Assembly: GCF_907163105.1 (NCBI RefSeq)
Contig: NZ_OU015321.1
Coordinates: forward strand, 1,612,001 to 1,676,000
From: Cloacibacterium caeni
GTDB lineage: Bacteria > Bacteroidota > Bacteroidia > Flavobacteriales > Weeksellaceae
Reading direction: 5' to 3'
Length of the DNA: 64,000 nt
Below are positions 34,576 to 44,076 of this stretch, in pieces; within the stretch, counting starts at the first letter, position 1, and each line of letters begins with the position of its first letter. The notes beneath the pieces were generated by a model. It worked only from the letters and a program-made list of their open reading frames with translations, was not told where the DNA came from and did not search any database. A program made the translations under genes and the position numbers.

Positions 34576-35623
34576 TTCAGACCCAAACCGAAATGAATTT
34601 GATTTGTTATTAAGCTCAACAATAACTGAATTAAATGTTCATGCAAAAAATTCTTCAAAGAAAGTAGCAACACTTTTAGGAAGAAATTTAGAACCATTCG
34701 TAAAAGATATAATGTCAGAAATTGCTGTCGGAACTCCATTTGAAAATTCTATTGAATTAATTGGTGGACAAAAATTTCCTGATATTGTTGCAAATAAATA
34801 TTACGGAATTGAAGTTAAAACAACTACTCAAAATCACTGGAAAACAACTGGAAACAGCGTTTTAGAAAGTACAAGAGTTAATGATGTGGAAAGAATTTTC
34901 ATGCTTTTTGCAAAATTGGCAAGTCCTATAGAGTTTCGTTGCCGGCCTTACGAAGAAGTTTTGTCGGAAGTAGTAGTAACGCATTCCCCCAGATATTTGA
35001 TAGACATGAATTTGGAAAAAGGCAAAACTATCTTTGACAAAATAAAAATGCCTTATGACACTTTGCGAAAAAAAGAAAATCCAATTAAACCACTTGTAAA
35101 TTATTATAAAAGTAAACTAAAAGCTGGAGAAGAACTTTGGTGGATGGATAGTGAGAATGGTAATGATTCAAGTAATATTGTAATTAGAATTTGGAATAAT
35201 TTACCACAAAATGAAAAGCAAGAACTAAAAAATAGCTCAATGATATTTTTTCCTGAACTTTTTGGAAATCGTAGTGACAAATTTAACAGAGTTGCAATTT
35301 GGCTTGCAACAAGAAAGTCAATTGTTTGTCCTAACATTCGTGATTTATTTACTGCAGGTGGGAAAGTTGATATAATTATTGGCACAAAAAAATATGATAG
35401 AGTTCCTAGAATTTTTTTAAACTTATTCCAAAATCTCCCACAAATTTTGGAAAATATTGTAAAAATTTCACCGATTGAATTGTCAGAATATTGGGAAATA
35501 AAAACATCGGAAAAAAATAAAATTTTTGATTGGATAGATTTAGTTTCGGAAAGTGCAAAATCCATAAGAGATGCACAACATTTAAACATTAAAGAAATTT
35601 TGACTGAACAAATTTACCTCTAA
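34559..35623 (+). CDS. Type II restriction endonuclease
   Basis: 354 aa, overlapping the methyltransferase gene by 17 nt in another frame. A PD-(D/E)xK nuclease core is visible: GGQKFPDIVANKYYGIEVKTTT, with Asp of the PD pair and E-x-K eleven residues on. Its only partner is the methyltransferase. I cannot match it to a named restriction enzyme. The frame is AT-rich, like the methyltransferase, which fits acquisition as a unit. Confidence 0.85.
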   Translation: MIISVNSDPNRNEFDLLLSSTITELNVHAKNSSKKVATLLGRNLEPFVKDIMSEIAVGTPFENSIELIGGQKFPDIVANKYYGIEVKTTTQNHWKTTGNSVLESTRVNDVERIFMLFAKLASPIEFRCRPYEEVLSEVVVTHSPRYLIDMNLEKGKTIFDKIKMPYDTLRKKENPIKPLVNYYKSKLKAGEELWWMDSENGNDSSNIVIRIWNNLPQNEKQELKNSSMIFFPELFGNRSDKFNRVAIWLATRKSIVCPNIRDLFTAGGKVDIIIGTKKYDRVPRIFLNLFQNLPQILENIVKISPIELSEYWEIKTSEKNKIFDWIDLVSESAKSIRDAQHLNIKEILTEQIYL

Positions 35624-35682
35624 AAAGAAAGTATTACATAATTAAAGTAAATCTACCAAATTTCACAATCCTCTAACCCCGA

Positions 35683-35807
35683 TCTCGCGGATTTATAATC
35701 CGTGAGTCTCACTTATCCAATAAAAATTAGTACTCAAAACCCAATCACCCGTTCTCGCGGGTTTATAATCCGTGAGTCTCACTTATCCAATAAAAATTAA
35801 AACTCAA
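35683..35807. repeat. Two direct repeats of about 55 nt with an internal hairpin
   Basis: Copies start at 35683 and 35753 (period 70). Each begins TCTCGCGG, then TTTATAATCCGTGAGTCTCA and TTATCCAATAAAAATTA. CGCGGATT pairs with AATCCGTG inside each copy. Confidence 0.75.
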
Positions 35808-35930
35808 TAACAAGTCTCACACAAGAACATAATGCAAGCAACACAATCGCTAGAATATAGCATGACACTTGCAGGATAAAGGCAGGATAGTTGCTCTCCA
35901 CTTATAACTGCTTTTATTTTTACAACCCAA

Positions 35931-35956
35931 AAACCTCTGCTTTCGCAGAGGTTTTT
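35931..35956. terminator. Hairpin with T-run
   Basis: AAACCTCTGC/GCAGAGGTTT around TTTC with trailing T residues; about 300 nt after the endonuclease stop. Confidence 0.6.
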
Positions 35957-36008
35957 CTATGAAATAACTTCTACTCAATTTCGGGTAAAAGAGCAGTCAA
36001 GTTTGAGG

Positions 36009-36086
36009 TTTGTTCGTGGTTCCTTCGTGTTTCCTTCGAATCAGCCTCGGAAAAGTACCCTAAATCACGAACAAACCACGAACAAA
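36009..36086. repeat. Inverted repeat around 52 nt
   Basis: TTTGTTCGTGGTT (36009-36021) and AACCACGAACAAA (36074-36086) are exact complements. The dyad extends imperfectly outward to CAAGTT (about 35998) and AACTTG (about 36114). Confidence 0.6.
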
Positions 36087-36193
36087 TGTAAAAGGAAACT
36101 CAACTCAGACCCTAACTTGAGTTGTAAAAAATCTTATCAACATTTAACAATCCTTTAAAACAAGCTCTGCTAAAAATTCCCTATTTTTGAGCA

Positions 36194-36823
36194 ATGCAAA
36201 ATTCTTTAGAAATACTATTACAGCAGTTGCAAGATGCAGAGTTGGGTGGTTTTGATGCGCAAAAAGATTATGCGCCACCATATCGTTCTCTGCTCACGCA
36301 AGAAGAAATTTTGGCCAAAAATCCTAAATACGCCGCCGTCAATATTTTACTCTATCCCAAAAACGGAGAATGGCACTTTCCGCTCATCCACAGAACGCAC
36401 AATGAGAACGACAGACATTCTGGGCAGATTTCGCTTCCTGGTGGTAAAAAAGATGACACCGATGCAGATTTTGCAGAAACCGCCATCCGTGAAACTTGGG
36501 AAGAAATAGGCGTTACCACTTCCCAAATCAAAATCGTGAGAGAACTCTCTCCTATTTATATCCCGCCAAGTAATTTTTTCGTGTATGCTTTTCTGTCTTA
36601 CACCGAAAATTGGCCAGATTTTAATCACCAACAAACCGAAGTTCAAGAAATTTTAGAAGTTCCACTTTCTGTGATACGAGATTTGCCAAAACCACCTTTA
36701 ACCATGGAATTGCCAAGAACCAATGGATATAAAGTTCCTTATTTTGATTTCCAAAACCACAAAATTTGGGGCGCCACTTCTATGATTTTGAGTGAATTGA
36801 ACGAGTTGCTAAAAAATGTTTAA
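36194..36823 (+). CDS. Nudix hydrolase, coenzyme A pyrophosphatase type
   Basis: 209 aa. The CoA-pyrophosphatase signature HSGQISLPGGKKDDTD precedes the Nudix box residues (ETAIRETWEEIGV). An upstream block reads NILLYPKNGEWHFPLIHRT. Enzymes of this subgroup cleave CoA or its derivatives, or related nucleotides, in the cytosol. Single gene. Confidence 0.9.
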   Translation: MQNSLEILLQQLQDAELGGFDAQKDYAPPYRSLLTQEEILAKNPKYAAVNILLYPKNGEWHFPLIHRTHNENDRHSGQISLPGGKKDDTDADFAETAIRETWEEIGVTTSQIKIVRELSPIYIPPSNFFVYAFLSYTENWPDFNHQQTEVQEILEVPLSVIRDLPKPPLTMELPRTNGYKVPYFDFQNHKIWGATSMILSELNELLKNV

Positions 36824-37060
36824 ATTTGCAATCTGCATTTTGATGTTTAATTCATTATCAAAAAATTTTTAAACCACAAAAGCCACAAAAGAAAAGCTTG
36901 AAAATAAGTCTTTCAAAAGAAGAAAAAGTATTGCTTAATCTTTTTCATTTTAGGAAACTTTAAAACAAATATAGCTTTTGTCACTTTTTCGGTTAAAAAT
37001 TAATAGCGCAGAAAAATCATTTGTGTTTAATAAAAATCGAGCTTAATAGCTGCTTGAAAA

Positions 37061-37864
37061 ATGGCGAAGAAAAGCATTTTTACAGATTCTTTCGGGAATA
37101 TTTACTTTTTAAAGAGATTTATCATCTTCATCTTGGGAATGATTTCCTACAGAAGATTTAATGGGTTCAACAAACTGAAAATCACAGGAACCGAGCATTT
37201 GGTAAACCTCCCGAAAAACAATGTGTTATTCGTATCTAACCACCAAACGTATTTTGCTGATGTAGCAGCAATGTACCACGTTTTCTGTGCCGTGAATAAT
37301 GGATATATGAACACCATCAAAAATCCTGTTTACCTGTTGAATCCAAAAGTAGATTTCTACTATGTAGCCGCAGAAGAAACCATGAATAAAGGAATTTTGG
37401 CAAGAATTTTTAAATTGGCAGGAGCAGTTACCGTGAAGAGAACTTGGCGCGCCGAAGGAAAAAATGTAAACAGAATGGTAGATTTAAAAGAAGTAGAAAA
37501 TATTCTGAAAGCGCTAGATAATGGTTGGGTAATTTCTTTTCCACAAGGAACTACTTCTGCTTTTGCACAAGGTAGAAAAGGAACTGCTAAACTCGTTCAG
37601 CAACAACGTTCTATCGTTATTCCTATTAAAATCAATGGTTTCCGTAGAGCTTTTGACAAAAAGGGATTGAGAGTAAAAGTGACAGGTGTAGAACCTACCA
37701 TGCAATTTAAAGCGCCACTAGATATAGATTACGACAACGAAAAAGCAGAAGATATTCTTAACAAAATTATGCACGCCATCGAGCAAACACCTGAACATAA
37801 CGTGTTACACGATTACGACAAAGAATATCAGGAGCGCAAAAAACAAGAGAAAAAAGACGAGTAA
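37061..37864 (+). CDS. PlsC-like lysophospholipid acyltransferase with variant motifs
   Basis: 267 aa. Acyltransferase domain: motif I reads SNHQTYFADV, which places His and Asp with five residues between them rather than the usual four; motif III is SFPQGTTSAFAQGRKG, with Gln in place of the usual Glu of FPEGT; then IVIPIKING. A hydrophobic N-terminal segment suggests membrane association. Probably acylates a lysolipid, but the altered motifs make the substrate uncertain. Mpl follows 62 nt downstream. Confidence 0.82.
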   Translation: MAKKSIFTDSFGNIYFLKRFIIFILGMISYRRFNGFNKLKITGTEHLVNLPKNNVLFVSNHQTYFADVAAMYHVFCAVNNGYMNTIKNPVYLLNPKVDFYYVAAEETMNKGILARIFKLAGAVTVKRTWRAEGKNVNRMVDLKEVENILKALDNGWVISFPQGTTSAFAQGRKGTAKLVQQQRSIVIPIKINGFRRAFDKKGLRVKVTGVEPTMQFKAPLDIDYDNEKAEDILNKIMHAIEQTPEHNVLHDYDKEYQERKKQEKKDE

Positions 37865-37926
37865 ACTTATTTTATTAAATTTTACTTGATTCTTTTTACT
37901 TGGCTCTTTTTAATTTTAATTAAAAC

Positions 37927-39261
37927 ATGAACATTCATTTCATTGCAATTGGCGGTGCTGCGATGCACAATCTTGCCATAGCTCTCAAAAATAAAGGTTA
38001 CCAAATCACAGGTTCAGATGATGCTATTTTTGAACCTTCTCTTTCTCAATTGCAAAAAAACGGACTTCTTCCTGAAAGTTTAGGTTGGTTTCCTGAAAAA
38101 ATATCTGAAAATTTAGACGCAGTCATTTTAGGAATGCACGCCAAAAAAGAGAATCCAGAACTCTTGAAAGCTCAAGAACTGGGCATTAAAATCTATTCTT
38201 ATCCAGAATTTCTATACGAACAGAGCAAAGAAAAAACCAGAGTGGTGATTGCAGGTTCTCACGGGAAAACTACCATTACTTCGATGGTTCTTCATGCGTT
38301 GCAATACCATCATTTCGATACAGATTTTATGGTGGGTGCGCCGTTAGAAGGTTTTGGCTGCATGGTTAAACTTTCTTCGGAAAATGATTTCATTATCTTA
38401 GAAGGAGACGAATATCTTTCTTCGCCGATAGATTCTCGTCCGAAATTCTTACATTATCATCCGAATATTGCTTTGATTTCTGGGATTTCTTGGGATCACA
38501 TTAATGTTTTTAAAACGGAAGAAGAATATGTAGAAGCTTTCAGAAATTTTATTAAAAAAATTACTTCTGGTGGAATTTTAGTGTACAATGAAGAAGATGA
38601 AACCGTAGTAAAACTGGTAGACGAAGCGGAGAATTATTTCAGAAAAATGCCTTACAAAACGCCCAACTACGAAACCAAAAACGGTAAAACTTCCGTAGAG
38701 ACAGAAATGGGGCAAATTCCGCTTAAAATTTTCGGAAAGCACAATTTACTGAATTTAGAAGGAGCAAGGCTTATTTGTAATCAAATGGGCATTCTAGACG
38801 AAGATTTCTACGAAGCCATGATGAGTTTCTCTGGCGCATCAAAACGTTTAGAAAAGGTAAAAAGAAATGATGATGTGATTTTGTACAGAGATTTTGCTCA
38901 CGCTCCAAGTAAAGTAAAAGCATCCGTAGAAGCTTTTGCAGAACAATTTCCCGCTATGAATAAAGTAGGTTTTCTAGAACTTCACACCTACTCTTCTCTA
39001 AATCCCGAATTTTTGCCTCAATACAAAAATACTTTAGCCCATCTCGATGAAGCGGTGGTTTTCTATGATTTGGAAGCTTTGAAAATTAAAAATATGACTC
39101 CCATTTCGCCTGAATTGATTAAAGAATCTTTCGGGAAGGAAAATTTACAGGTTTTTACCAATGCGGATGATTTGAAAAATTTTTGGCAAAATCTAGAAAA
39201 ATCAAATGCTGCTTTCCTGATGATGAGCAGCGGAAATCTTGGCGGAATTTCCTTGACTTAA
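37927..39261 (+). CDS. mpl: UDP-N-acetylmuramate:murein-tripeptide ligase Mpl
   Basis: 444 aa. Mur-ligase architecture: N-terminal UDP-sugar Rossmann domain (IHFIAIGGAAMHNLAIALKNKGYQITGSD), central ATPase with the P-loop GSHGKTTITSM, the LEGDEYLSS and SGISWDHINVF segments, and the C-terminal domain (YRDFAHAPSKVKASVEAF). The GGAAMHNLA N-terminus and absence of MurC-specific features favour Mpl, which recycles the murein tripeptide. MurC is the alternative. Confidence 0.88.
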   Translation: MNIHFIAIGGAAMHNLAIALKNKGYQITGSDDAIFEPSLSQLQKNGLLPESLGWFPEKISENLDAVILGMHAKKENPELLKAQELGIKIYSYPEFLYEQSKEKTRVVIAGSHGKTTITSMVLHALQYHHFDTDFMVGAPLEGFGCMVKLSSENDFIILEGDEYLSSPIDSRPKFLHYHPNIALISGISWDHINVFKTEEEYVEAFRNFIKKITSGGILVYNEEDETVVKLVDEAENYFRKMPYKTPNYETKNGKTSVETEMGQIPLKIFGKHNLLNLEGARLICNQMGILDEDFYEAMMSFSGASKRLEKVKRNDDVILYRDFAHAPSKVKASVEAFAEQFPAMNKVGFLELHTYSSLNPEFLPQYKNTLAHLDEAVVFYDLEALKIKNMTPISPELIKESFGKENLQVFTNADDLKNFWQNLEKSNAAFLMMSSGNLGGISLT

Positions 39262-39290
39262 ATAAAAATCAATCGTTCATCCTTTTAAAA

Positions 39291-39441
39291 CGCAAAGTTT
39301 TTAAAACTTTAAAGTAAAAAAATTAAGCAAGCAAAGGTAAAATTCGCTAGCGAATTGGATTAAGCCTATGCTTAAAAAACGAATTGATTTGTATACTTTC
39401 CTCACTTAAAATAGCAAATAAATCATTAAAACATCTTTGTG
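39291..39441. repeat. Nested palindromic intergenic element, copy C (inverted)
   Basis: Outer ends CGCAAAG (39291-39297) and CTTTGTG (39435-39441). The interior (39325-39407) aligns with the reverse complement of copy A: ATTCGCTAGCGAATT precedes AAAACGAATTG here, whereas the order is reversed in A and B. The 345-nt gap otherwise holds no gene. Confidence 0.6.
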
Positions 39442-39606
39442 TTTTACAAAAAGATTACACAAGCTATGTACATCGCAATAGCAGATAAGTTTCCATCATT
39501 TTAAGTACTTTCTAGCAAAACATTTTCTCAAAAATTTTAGATTTTTTTTCGCTAACTATTTCATATTCAAAATATTTTATTAATTTTAGAAACACACTAA
39601 AACCAC

Positions 39607-40041
39607 ATGAATATGAGAACCATAAAACACATTCTTGATAGAAAATCAAGAGAACTCGCCATCATCGAACCTGAAAAAACTGTTTTCGAAGCTTTAAAAT
39701 TAATGGCAGACAAAAACATAGGCTCTGTTATTGTAATGGATGGAACACGATATCTCGGCATTCTTTCGGAGAGAAATTACGCACGCCAAGTTGTTCTCCT
39801 CAACAAAAGTTCTAAGCAACTTCCGGTAAGAGAAATTATGAGAACAGACCTCCCAAAACTTTCTAAAAATGACCCCGTCGAAAAATGTATGGAAATCATG
39901 ACTCAACTCAATGTGAGATATTTGCCTGTGGTAGAAAATGAAACACTCATCGGTCTAATTTCTGTAAAAGACCTTCTAGACGAAGTTTTATTGCACCAAA
40001 AAGACGTCATCGAAAATCTTACCCACTATATCAACACTTAA
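39607..40041 (+). CDS. Tandem CBS-domain protein
   Basis: 144 aa, two CBS motifs (residues about 15-70 and 80-135): VFEALKLMADKNIGSVIVMDGTRYLGILSERNYAR and VEKCMEIMTQLNVRYLPVVENETLIGLISVKDLL. Such stand-alone pairs bind adenine nucleotides and regulate partner enzymes; the partner is unknown. A strong terminator follows. Confidence 0.92.
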   Translation: MNMRTIKHILDRKSRELAIIEPEKTVFEALKLMADKNIGSVIVMDGTRYLGILSERNYARQVVLLNKSSKQLPVREIMRTDLPKLSKNDPVEKCMEIMTQLNVRYLPVVENETLIGLISVKDLLDEVLLHQKDVIENLTHYINT

Positions 40042-40070
40042 ATTTTTCGACTGAACTAATACCATTTCTC

Positions 40071-40096
40071 CTCCCGAAATCCATCGGGAGTTTTTT
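40071..40096 (+). terminator. Terminator of the CBS gene
   Basis: CTCCCG/CGGGAG around AAATCCAT, then six T. Confidence 0.82.
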
Positions 40097-40121
40097 ATGG
40101 AGTGAGATTTCTAAATTTTAT

Positions 40122-40129
40122 TATATTTG
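40122..40129 (+). promoter_or_regulatory. -7 box of hmgA
   Basis: TATATTTG, 23 nt before ATG 40153. It lies downstream of the upstream in-frame start at 40102, which is therefore excluded. Confidence 0.55.
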
Positions 40130-40152
40130 GGAAAATCAGAACACCAGTAGAA

Positions 40153-41340
40153 ATGAGATACACCACATTAGGAAAAATTCCGCAAAAAAGGCATACCATT
40201 TTTAAATCCGAAGAAGGGAACTTCTATTACGAACAGCTTTTTGGGACTGAAGGTTTTCACGGAATCTCTTCGTTACTGTATCATATTCACAGACCTACAC
40301 AGATTAAATCTATTGGAACGCCAAAAGATGTTACTCCCAAAATTGCAGTAGACCGAAACATCACGCCGCGAATGTTTAAAGGTGTACAAATCACTCCCGA
40401 AAATGATTATTTAGAAAGTAGAAAAGTTTTGTTGTTAAACAACGATTTAAAAATGGGCTTGGCAAAGCCTAAAAAATCTACTGATTATTTTTACAAAAAT
40501 GCAGAATGTGACGAACTGCTTTTCGTACATGAAGGAAAAGGCACGCTGAAAACCTTTGTAGGGAATTTAGATTTCGAAAAAGGTGATTACCTTATCATTC
40601 CAAGAGGAACGATTTATCAAGTGGAGTTAGAAACTACAGAAAATGTCTTCTTCTTTTTAGAAGCACACTCCCCGATTTATACGCCAAAAAGATACAGAAA
40701 TGAGTTCGGGCAATTGCTGGAACATTCCCCTTTTTGCGAAAGAGATATTATCGCTCCCACTTTTGTAGAACCCAAAGACGAAAAAGGAGAATTTCTCATC
40801 AAAGTAAAAAAAGAAAACTTGATTTGGGATTTTATTTACGCTACGCATCCTTTTGATGTGGTAGGCTGGGACGGTTATTTCTACCCTTATAAATTCAACA
40901 TCAAAAATTTTGAACCGATTACTGGAAGAGTACATTTACCACCACCCATTCATCAGAATTTTGAAGCGCATAATTTTGTGATTTGTTCTTTTGTGGCAAG
41001 AATGTATGATTATCATCCTCAAGCCATTCCTGCACCTTATAATCATTCTAATATAGATTCAGACGAGGTTCTTTTCTACACTGAAGGAGATTTTATGAGC
41101 AGAAATCACATTGACTTAATGGATTTTACCCTTCATCCTGGCGGAATTGTTCACGGACCTCATCCTGGTGCGATGGAAAGAAGTATTGGCAAAAAATTCA
41201 CCGAAGAATATGCGGTAATGATAGATCCTTTCAGACCACTGAAAATCACAGAAGAAGCGATGAAAGTGGAAGATAAAACCTACGCTACCAGTTGGTTAGA
41301 CACCGAAGAAAATTATTTACACGACAGAAGTCAAGAATAA
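40153..41340 (+). CDS. hmgA: Homogentisate 1,2-dioxygenase
   Basis: 395 aa from ATG 40153 (MRYTTLGKIPQKRHTIF). Non-haem Fe(II) cupin that opens the homogentisate ring to maleylacetoacetate. Visible are YEQLFGTEGFHGISSLLYHIHRPT, the LLFVHEGKGTLKTFVGNLDFEKGDYLIIPRG cupin, GWDGYFYPYKFNIKNFEPITGRVHLPPP and the C-terminal iron-ligand region LHPGGIVHGPHPGAMERS. First gene of the tyrosine-degradation cluster. Confidence 0.95.
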   Translation: MRYTTLGKIPQKRHTIFKSEEGNFYYEQLFGTEGFHGISSLLYHIHRPTQIKSIGTPKDVTPKIAVDRNITPRMFKGVQITPENDYLESRKVLLLNNDLKMGLAKPKKSTDYFYKNAECDELLFVHEGKGTLKTFVGNLDFEKGDYLIIPRGTIYQVELETTENVFFFLEAHSPIYTPKRYRNEFGQLLEHSPFCERDIIAPTFVEPKDEKGEFLIKVKKENLIWDFIYATHPFDVVGWDGYFYPYKFNIKNFEPITGRVHLPPPIHQNFEAHNFVICSFVARMYDYHPQAIPAPYNHSNIDSDEVLFYTEGDFMSRNHIDLMDFTLHPGGIVHGPHPGAMERSIGKKFTEEYAVMIDPFRPLKITEEAMKVEDKTYATSWLDTEENYLHDRSQE

Positions 41341-41457
41341 AATCCCGAATAAATATTTAAAAATTTTATGGGTTAAAAATTCTTATTTTTATGCACTTTA
41401 GCACAAAAACAAGTCAATATTATCAAAAAATCAGAACTTTATTTGATAAATCTCATC

Positions 41458-41487
41458 TTGTACATTCTTCATAAAAATGTAACTTTG
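41458..41487 (+). promoter_or_regulatory. Promoter of the CoA-transferase gene
   Basis: TTG (41458-41460), 19-nt spacer, TAACTTTG (41480-41487): the best complete promoter match in the window, 48 nt before the ATG. Confidence 0.65.
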
Positions 41488-41535
41488 GGAAACAGAGAAA
41501 ATTGAAAAGTTTAGAAACATAAAAACGATTATATT

Positions 41536-42819
41536 ATGTATAATTACGTCACGGCAGAAGAAGCCTTATCACTAGTCCAGAGCAACCAAAGAATATTTTT
41601 TCACGGGAGTGCTTGTACTCCTAATTATTTGATTTCGGAATTAGCAAAGCAAGCCCAGAGATTAAGAGATGTAGAAGTGGTTTCCATCACCGTTCAAGGT
41701 GAAGTAGAAATCGCAAAACCAGAATATAGAGACAGTTTTTACATCAACTCTCTTTTTGTTTCGGCACCAGTAAGAGAAGCGGTAAACAGTGACAGAGGAG
41801 ATTTTGTTCCCGTTTTTTTGAGTGAAATTCCTATTTTATTTAAAAATAATATTCTTCCATTAGATGTAGCTATTATTCAGGTTTCACCACCAGATCAGCA
41901 CGGTTATTGTTCCCTTGGAACTTCTGTAGACGTAGCGAGAAGTGCCGTAGATTCTGCAAAATATGTGATTGCACAGGTAAATCCTAAAATGCCAAGAACG
42001 CTAGGAGATTCTATGCTTCATGTGAAAAGAATTGATAAAATGGTGTGGCATGAAACCGATTTATTAACGGTAGATTATGCTGCGAAAGTTTCTGATGATG
42101 AAAGAACCATCGGAAAATATATTGCCGAAATGGTAGAAGATAAATCTACGCTTCAAATGGGAATTGGTACGATTCCAGATGCGGTTCTAAGTTCACTACA
42201 TAATCACAAGGATTTAGGTGTACACACCGAAATGATTAGTGATGGAATCATCGATTTAGTTGCGAATGACGTAGTAAATAATAAATATAAAGGAACACAC
42301 CTCAATAAAACCATTACTGCGTTTTGTTTTGGGACAAAAAAATTATACGATTTCATAGACAACAATCCTTCATTCCAGTTTATGGATGTGACTCACGTTA
42401 ATAATCCATCCATCATTAGAAGAAACAAAAAATTAGTAGCCATCAATTCTGCTATAGAAGTAGATTTAACAGGTCAAGTTTGTGCAGATTCTATAGGAAC
42501 GTATCAATATTCAGGAATTGGCGGACAAATGGATTTTATTCGTGGAGCTGCACTTTCTGAAGGTGGAAAACCTATTATTGCCCTTACTTCTAGAACCAAA
42601 AAAGGAGTTCCTAGAATTGTTCCTTACTTAAAAGAGGGAGCTGGTGTAGTAACAACCAGAGGTCATATTCACTATGTGGTAACAGAATATGGAGTAGCTT
42701 ATCTATACGGAAAAAACATGAGACAGCGCGCAAAACTTCTCATAGACATTGCCCATCCTGATGACAGAGAAATGCTCGATAAATTTTGCTTCGAACGATT
42801 TAAATCACACGCATTATAA
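41536..42819 (+). CDS. Acetyl-CoA hydrolase/transferase family protein
   Basis: 427 aa. Class I CoA-transferase fold of the acetate/4-hydroxybutyrate type: QVSPPDQHGYCSLGTSVDVARSAVDSAKYVIAQVN, the catalytic-glutamate segment GVHTEMISDGIIDL, and the oxyanion GxGG element SGIGGQMDFIRGA. It transfers CoA between acids. Within a tyrosine cluster it could activate or trap acetoacetate or fumarate-derived acids, but this is inference. Followed by a perfect hairpin terminator. Confidence 0.88.
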   Translation: MYNYVTAEEALSLVQSNQRIFFHGSACTPNYLISELAKQAQRLRDVEVVSITVQGEVEIAKPEYRDSFYINSLFVSAPVREAVNSDRGDFVPVFLSEIPILFKNNILPLDVAIIQVSPPDQHGYCSLGTSVDVARSAVDSAKYVIAQVNPKMPRTLGDSMLHVKRIDKMVWHETDLLTVDYAAKVSDDERTIGKYIAEMVEDKSTLQMGIGTIPDAVLSSLHNHKDLGVHTEMISDGIIDLVANDVVNNKYKGTHLNKTITAFCFGTKKLYDFIDNNPSFQFMDVTHVNNPSIIRRNKKLVAINSAIEVDLTGQVCADSIGTYQYSGIGGQMDFIRGAALSEGGKPIIALTSRTKKGVPRIVPYLKEGAGVVTTRGHIHYVVTEYGVAYLYGKNMRQRAKLLIDIAHPDDREMLDKFCFERFKSHAL

Positions 42820-42825
42820 AATCAT

Positions 42826-42850
42826 AAAACCTATCAAAAAGATAGGTTTT
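42826..42850 (+). terminator. Terminator of the CoA-transferase gene
   Basis: AAAACCTATC/GATAGGTTTT around AAAAA, with T-rich sequence following. Confidence 0.8.
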
Positions 42851-42924
42851 GTTGATTTTTTTTTGTGCGCATCACACAATATTTGTAATTTGGCACATAA
42901 CAAACTCCAAATAAAAAGAGAAAA

Positions 42925-44055
42925 ATGAGCACACTTACTTTTGCCGAAAAAATAGCGCAGGCAGAGAATTTTCTTCCAATAAATGGAACAGATTATATAG
43001 AATTTTATGTAGGAAACGCTAAGCAAGCAGCCCATTATTATAAAACTGCTTTCGGTTTTCAGAGCGTAGCTTATGCAGGACCAGAAACTGGCGTAAGAGA
43101 TAGAGCTTCTTATGTAGTGCAACAAGGTAAAATAAGATTGGTTCTTACCTCTGGTTTATCTTCGGATTCACCAATTTGTGAACACCAAAGAAAACATGGT
43201 GATGGAGTAAAAATTCTTGCACTTTGGGTAGATGATGCCTATAAAGCATTCGAAGAAACCACAAATCGTGGTGCAAAACCTTACTTGGAGCCCAAAACGC
43301 TAAAAGATGAATTCGGTGAGGTAAAAATGTCTGGAATTTATACTTACGGCGAAACCGTTCATATGTTCATCGAAAGAAAAAATTACGACGGACCATTTAT
43401 GCCAGGATACGAAAAATGGGAATCAGATTATAACCCTTCGGATTGTGGATTGCTTTATGTAGACCATTCTGTGGGAAATGTAGGTTGGGACAGAATGATT
43501 CCTGTGGTAAAATGGTATGAAGAAGTAATGGGATTTGTGAATATTTTAAGTTTTGACGATAAGCAAATTAACACCGAATATTCTGCACTCATGTCAAAAG
43601 TAATGAGCAACGGAAATGGATTTGCAAAATTCCCTATTAATGAACCAGCAGAAGGGAAGAAAAAATCTCAAGTAGAAGAATATTTAGATTTCTACGAAGG
43701 AGAAGGAGTTCAGCACATTGCAGTAGCGACCAAAGACATTATAAAAACAGTAACAGAATTGAAAGCGAGAGGAGTAGAATTCCTTTCAGCACCACCAGAA
43801 GCCTACTACGAAATGGTTCCAGAAAGAGTGGGAACAATTGATGAAGACATTAAAAAACTTCAAGATTTAGGAATTCTAATCGACTGTGACGAAGAAGGTT
43901 ATCTTTTACAAATTTTTACAAAACCTGTAGAAGACCGCCCTACTCTTTTCTACGAAATTATAGAAAGACATGGTGCGCAAAGCTTCGGAGCTGGTAATTT
44001 CAAAGCATTATTTGAAGCCTTAGAAAGAGAACAAGCCAGAAGAGGCAACCTATAA
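42925..44055 (+). CDS. hpd: 4-hydroxyphenylpyruvate dioxygenase
   Basis: 376 aa, two vicinal-oxygen-chelate domains. The Fe(II) ligands are recognisable: His in LLYVDHSVGNV, His in GVQHIAVAT and Glu in LFYEIIERHGA. The QIFTKPVEDRPTLFYEII and GAGNFKALFEALEREQ blocks are characteristic. It converts 4-hydroxyphenylpyruvate to homogentisate, the substrate of HmgA encoded nearby. Confidence 0.96.
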   Translation: MSTLTFAEKIAQAENFLPINGTDYIEFYVGNAKQAAHYYKTAFGFQSVAYAGPETGVRDRASYVVQQGKIRLVLTSGLSSDSPICEHQRKHGDGVKILALWVDDAYKAFEETTNRGAKPYLEPKTLKDEFGEVKMSGIYTYGETVHMFIERKNYDGPFMPGYEKWESDYNPSDCGLLYVDHSVGNVGWDRMIPVVKWYEEVMGFVNILSFDDKQINTEYSALMSKVMSNGNGFAKFPINEPAEGKKKSQVEEYLDFYEGEGVQHIAVATKDIIKTVTELKARGVEFLSAPPEAYYEMVPERVGTIDEDIKKLQDLGILIDCDEEGYLLQIFTKPVEDRPTLFYEIIERHGAQSFGAGNFKALFEALEREQARRGNL

Positions 44056-44076
44056 AAAAATATTAAATGTCTAACC

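Larger units (their letters stand above)
35624..36193. other. Repeat-rich gap after the restriction-modification genes
   Basis: No gene is supported in 570 nt. In order it holds a two-copy direct repeat (35683-35807), an unassigned stretch to 35930, a hairpin terminator (35931-35956) and a large imperfect inverted repeat (about 35998-36120). The accumulation of repeats beside the restriction-modification pair suggests an integration boundary. Confidence 0.7.
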
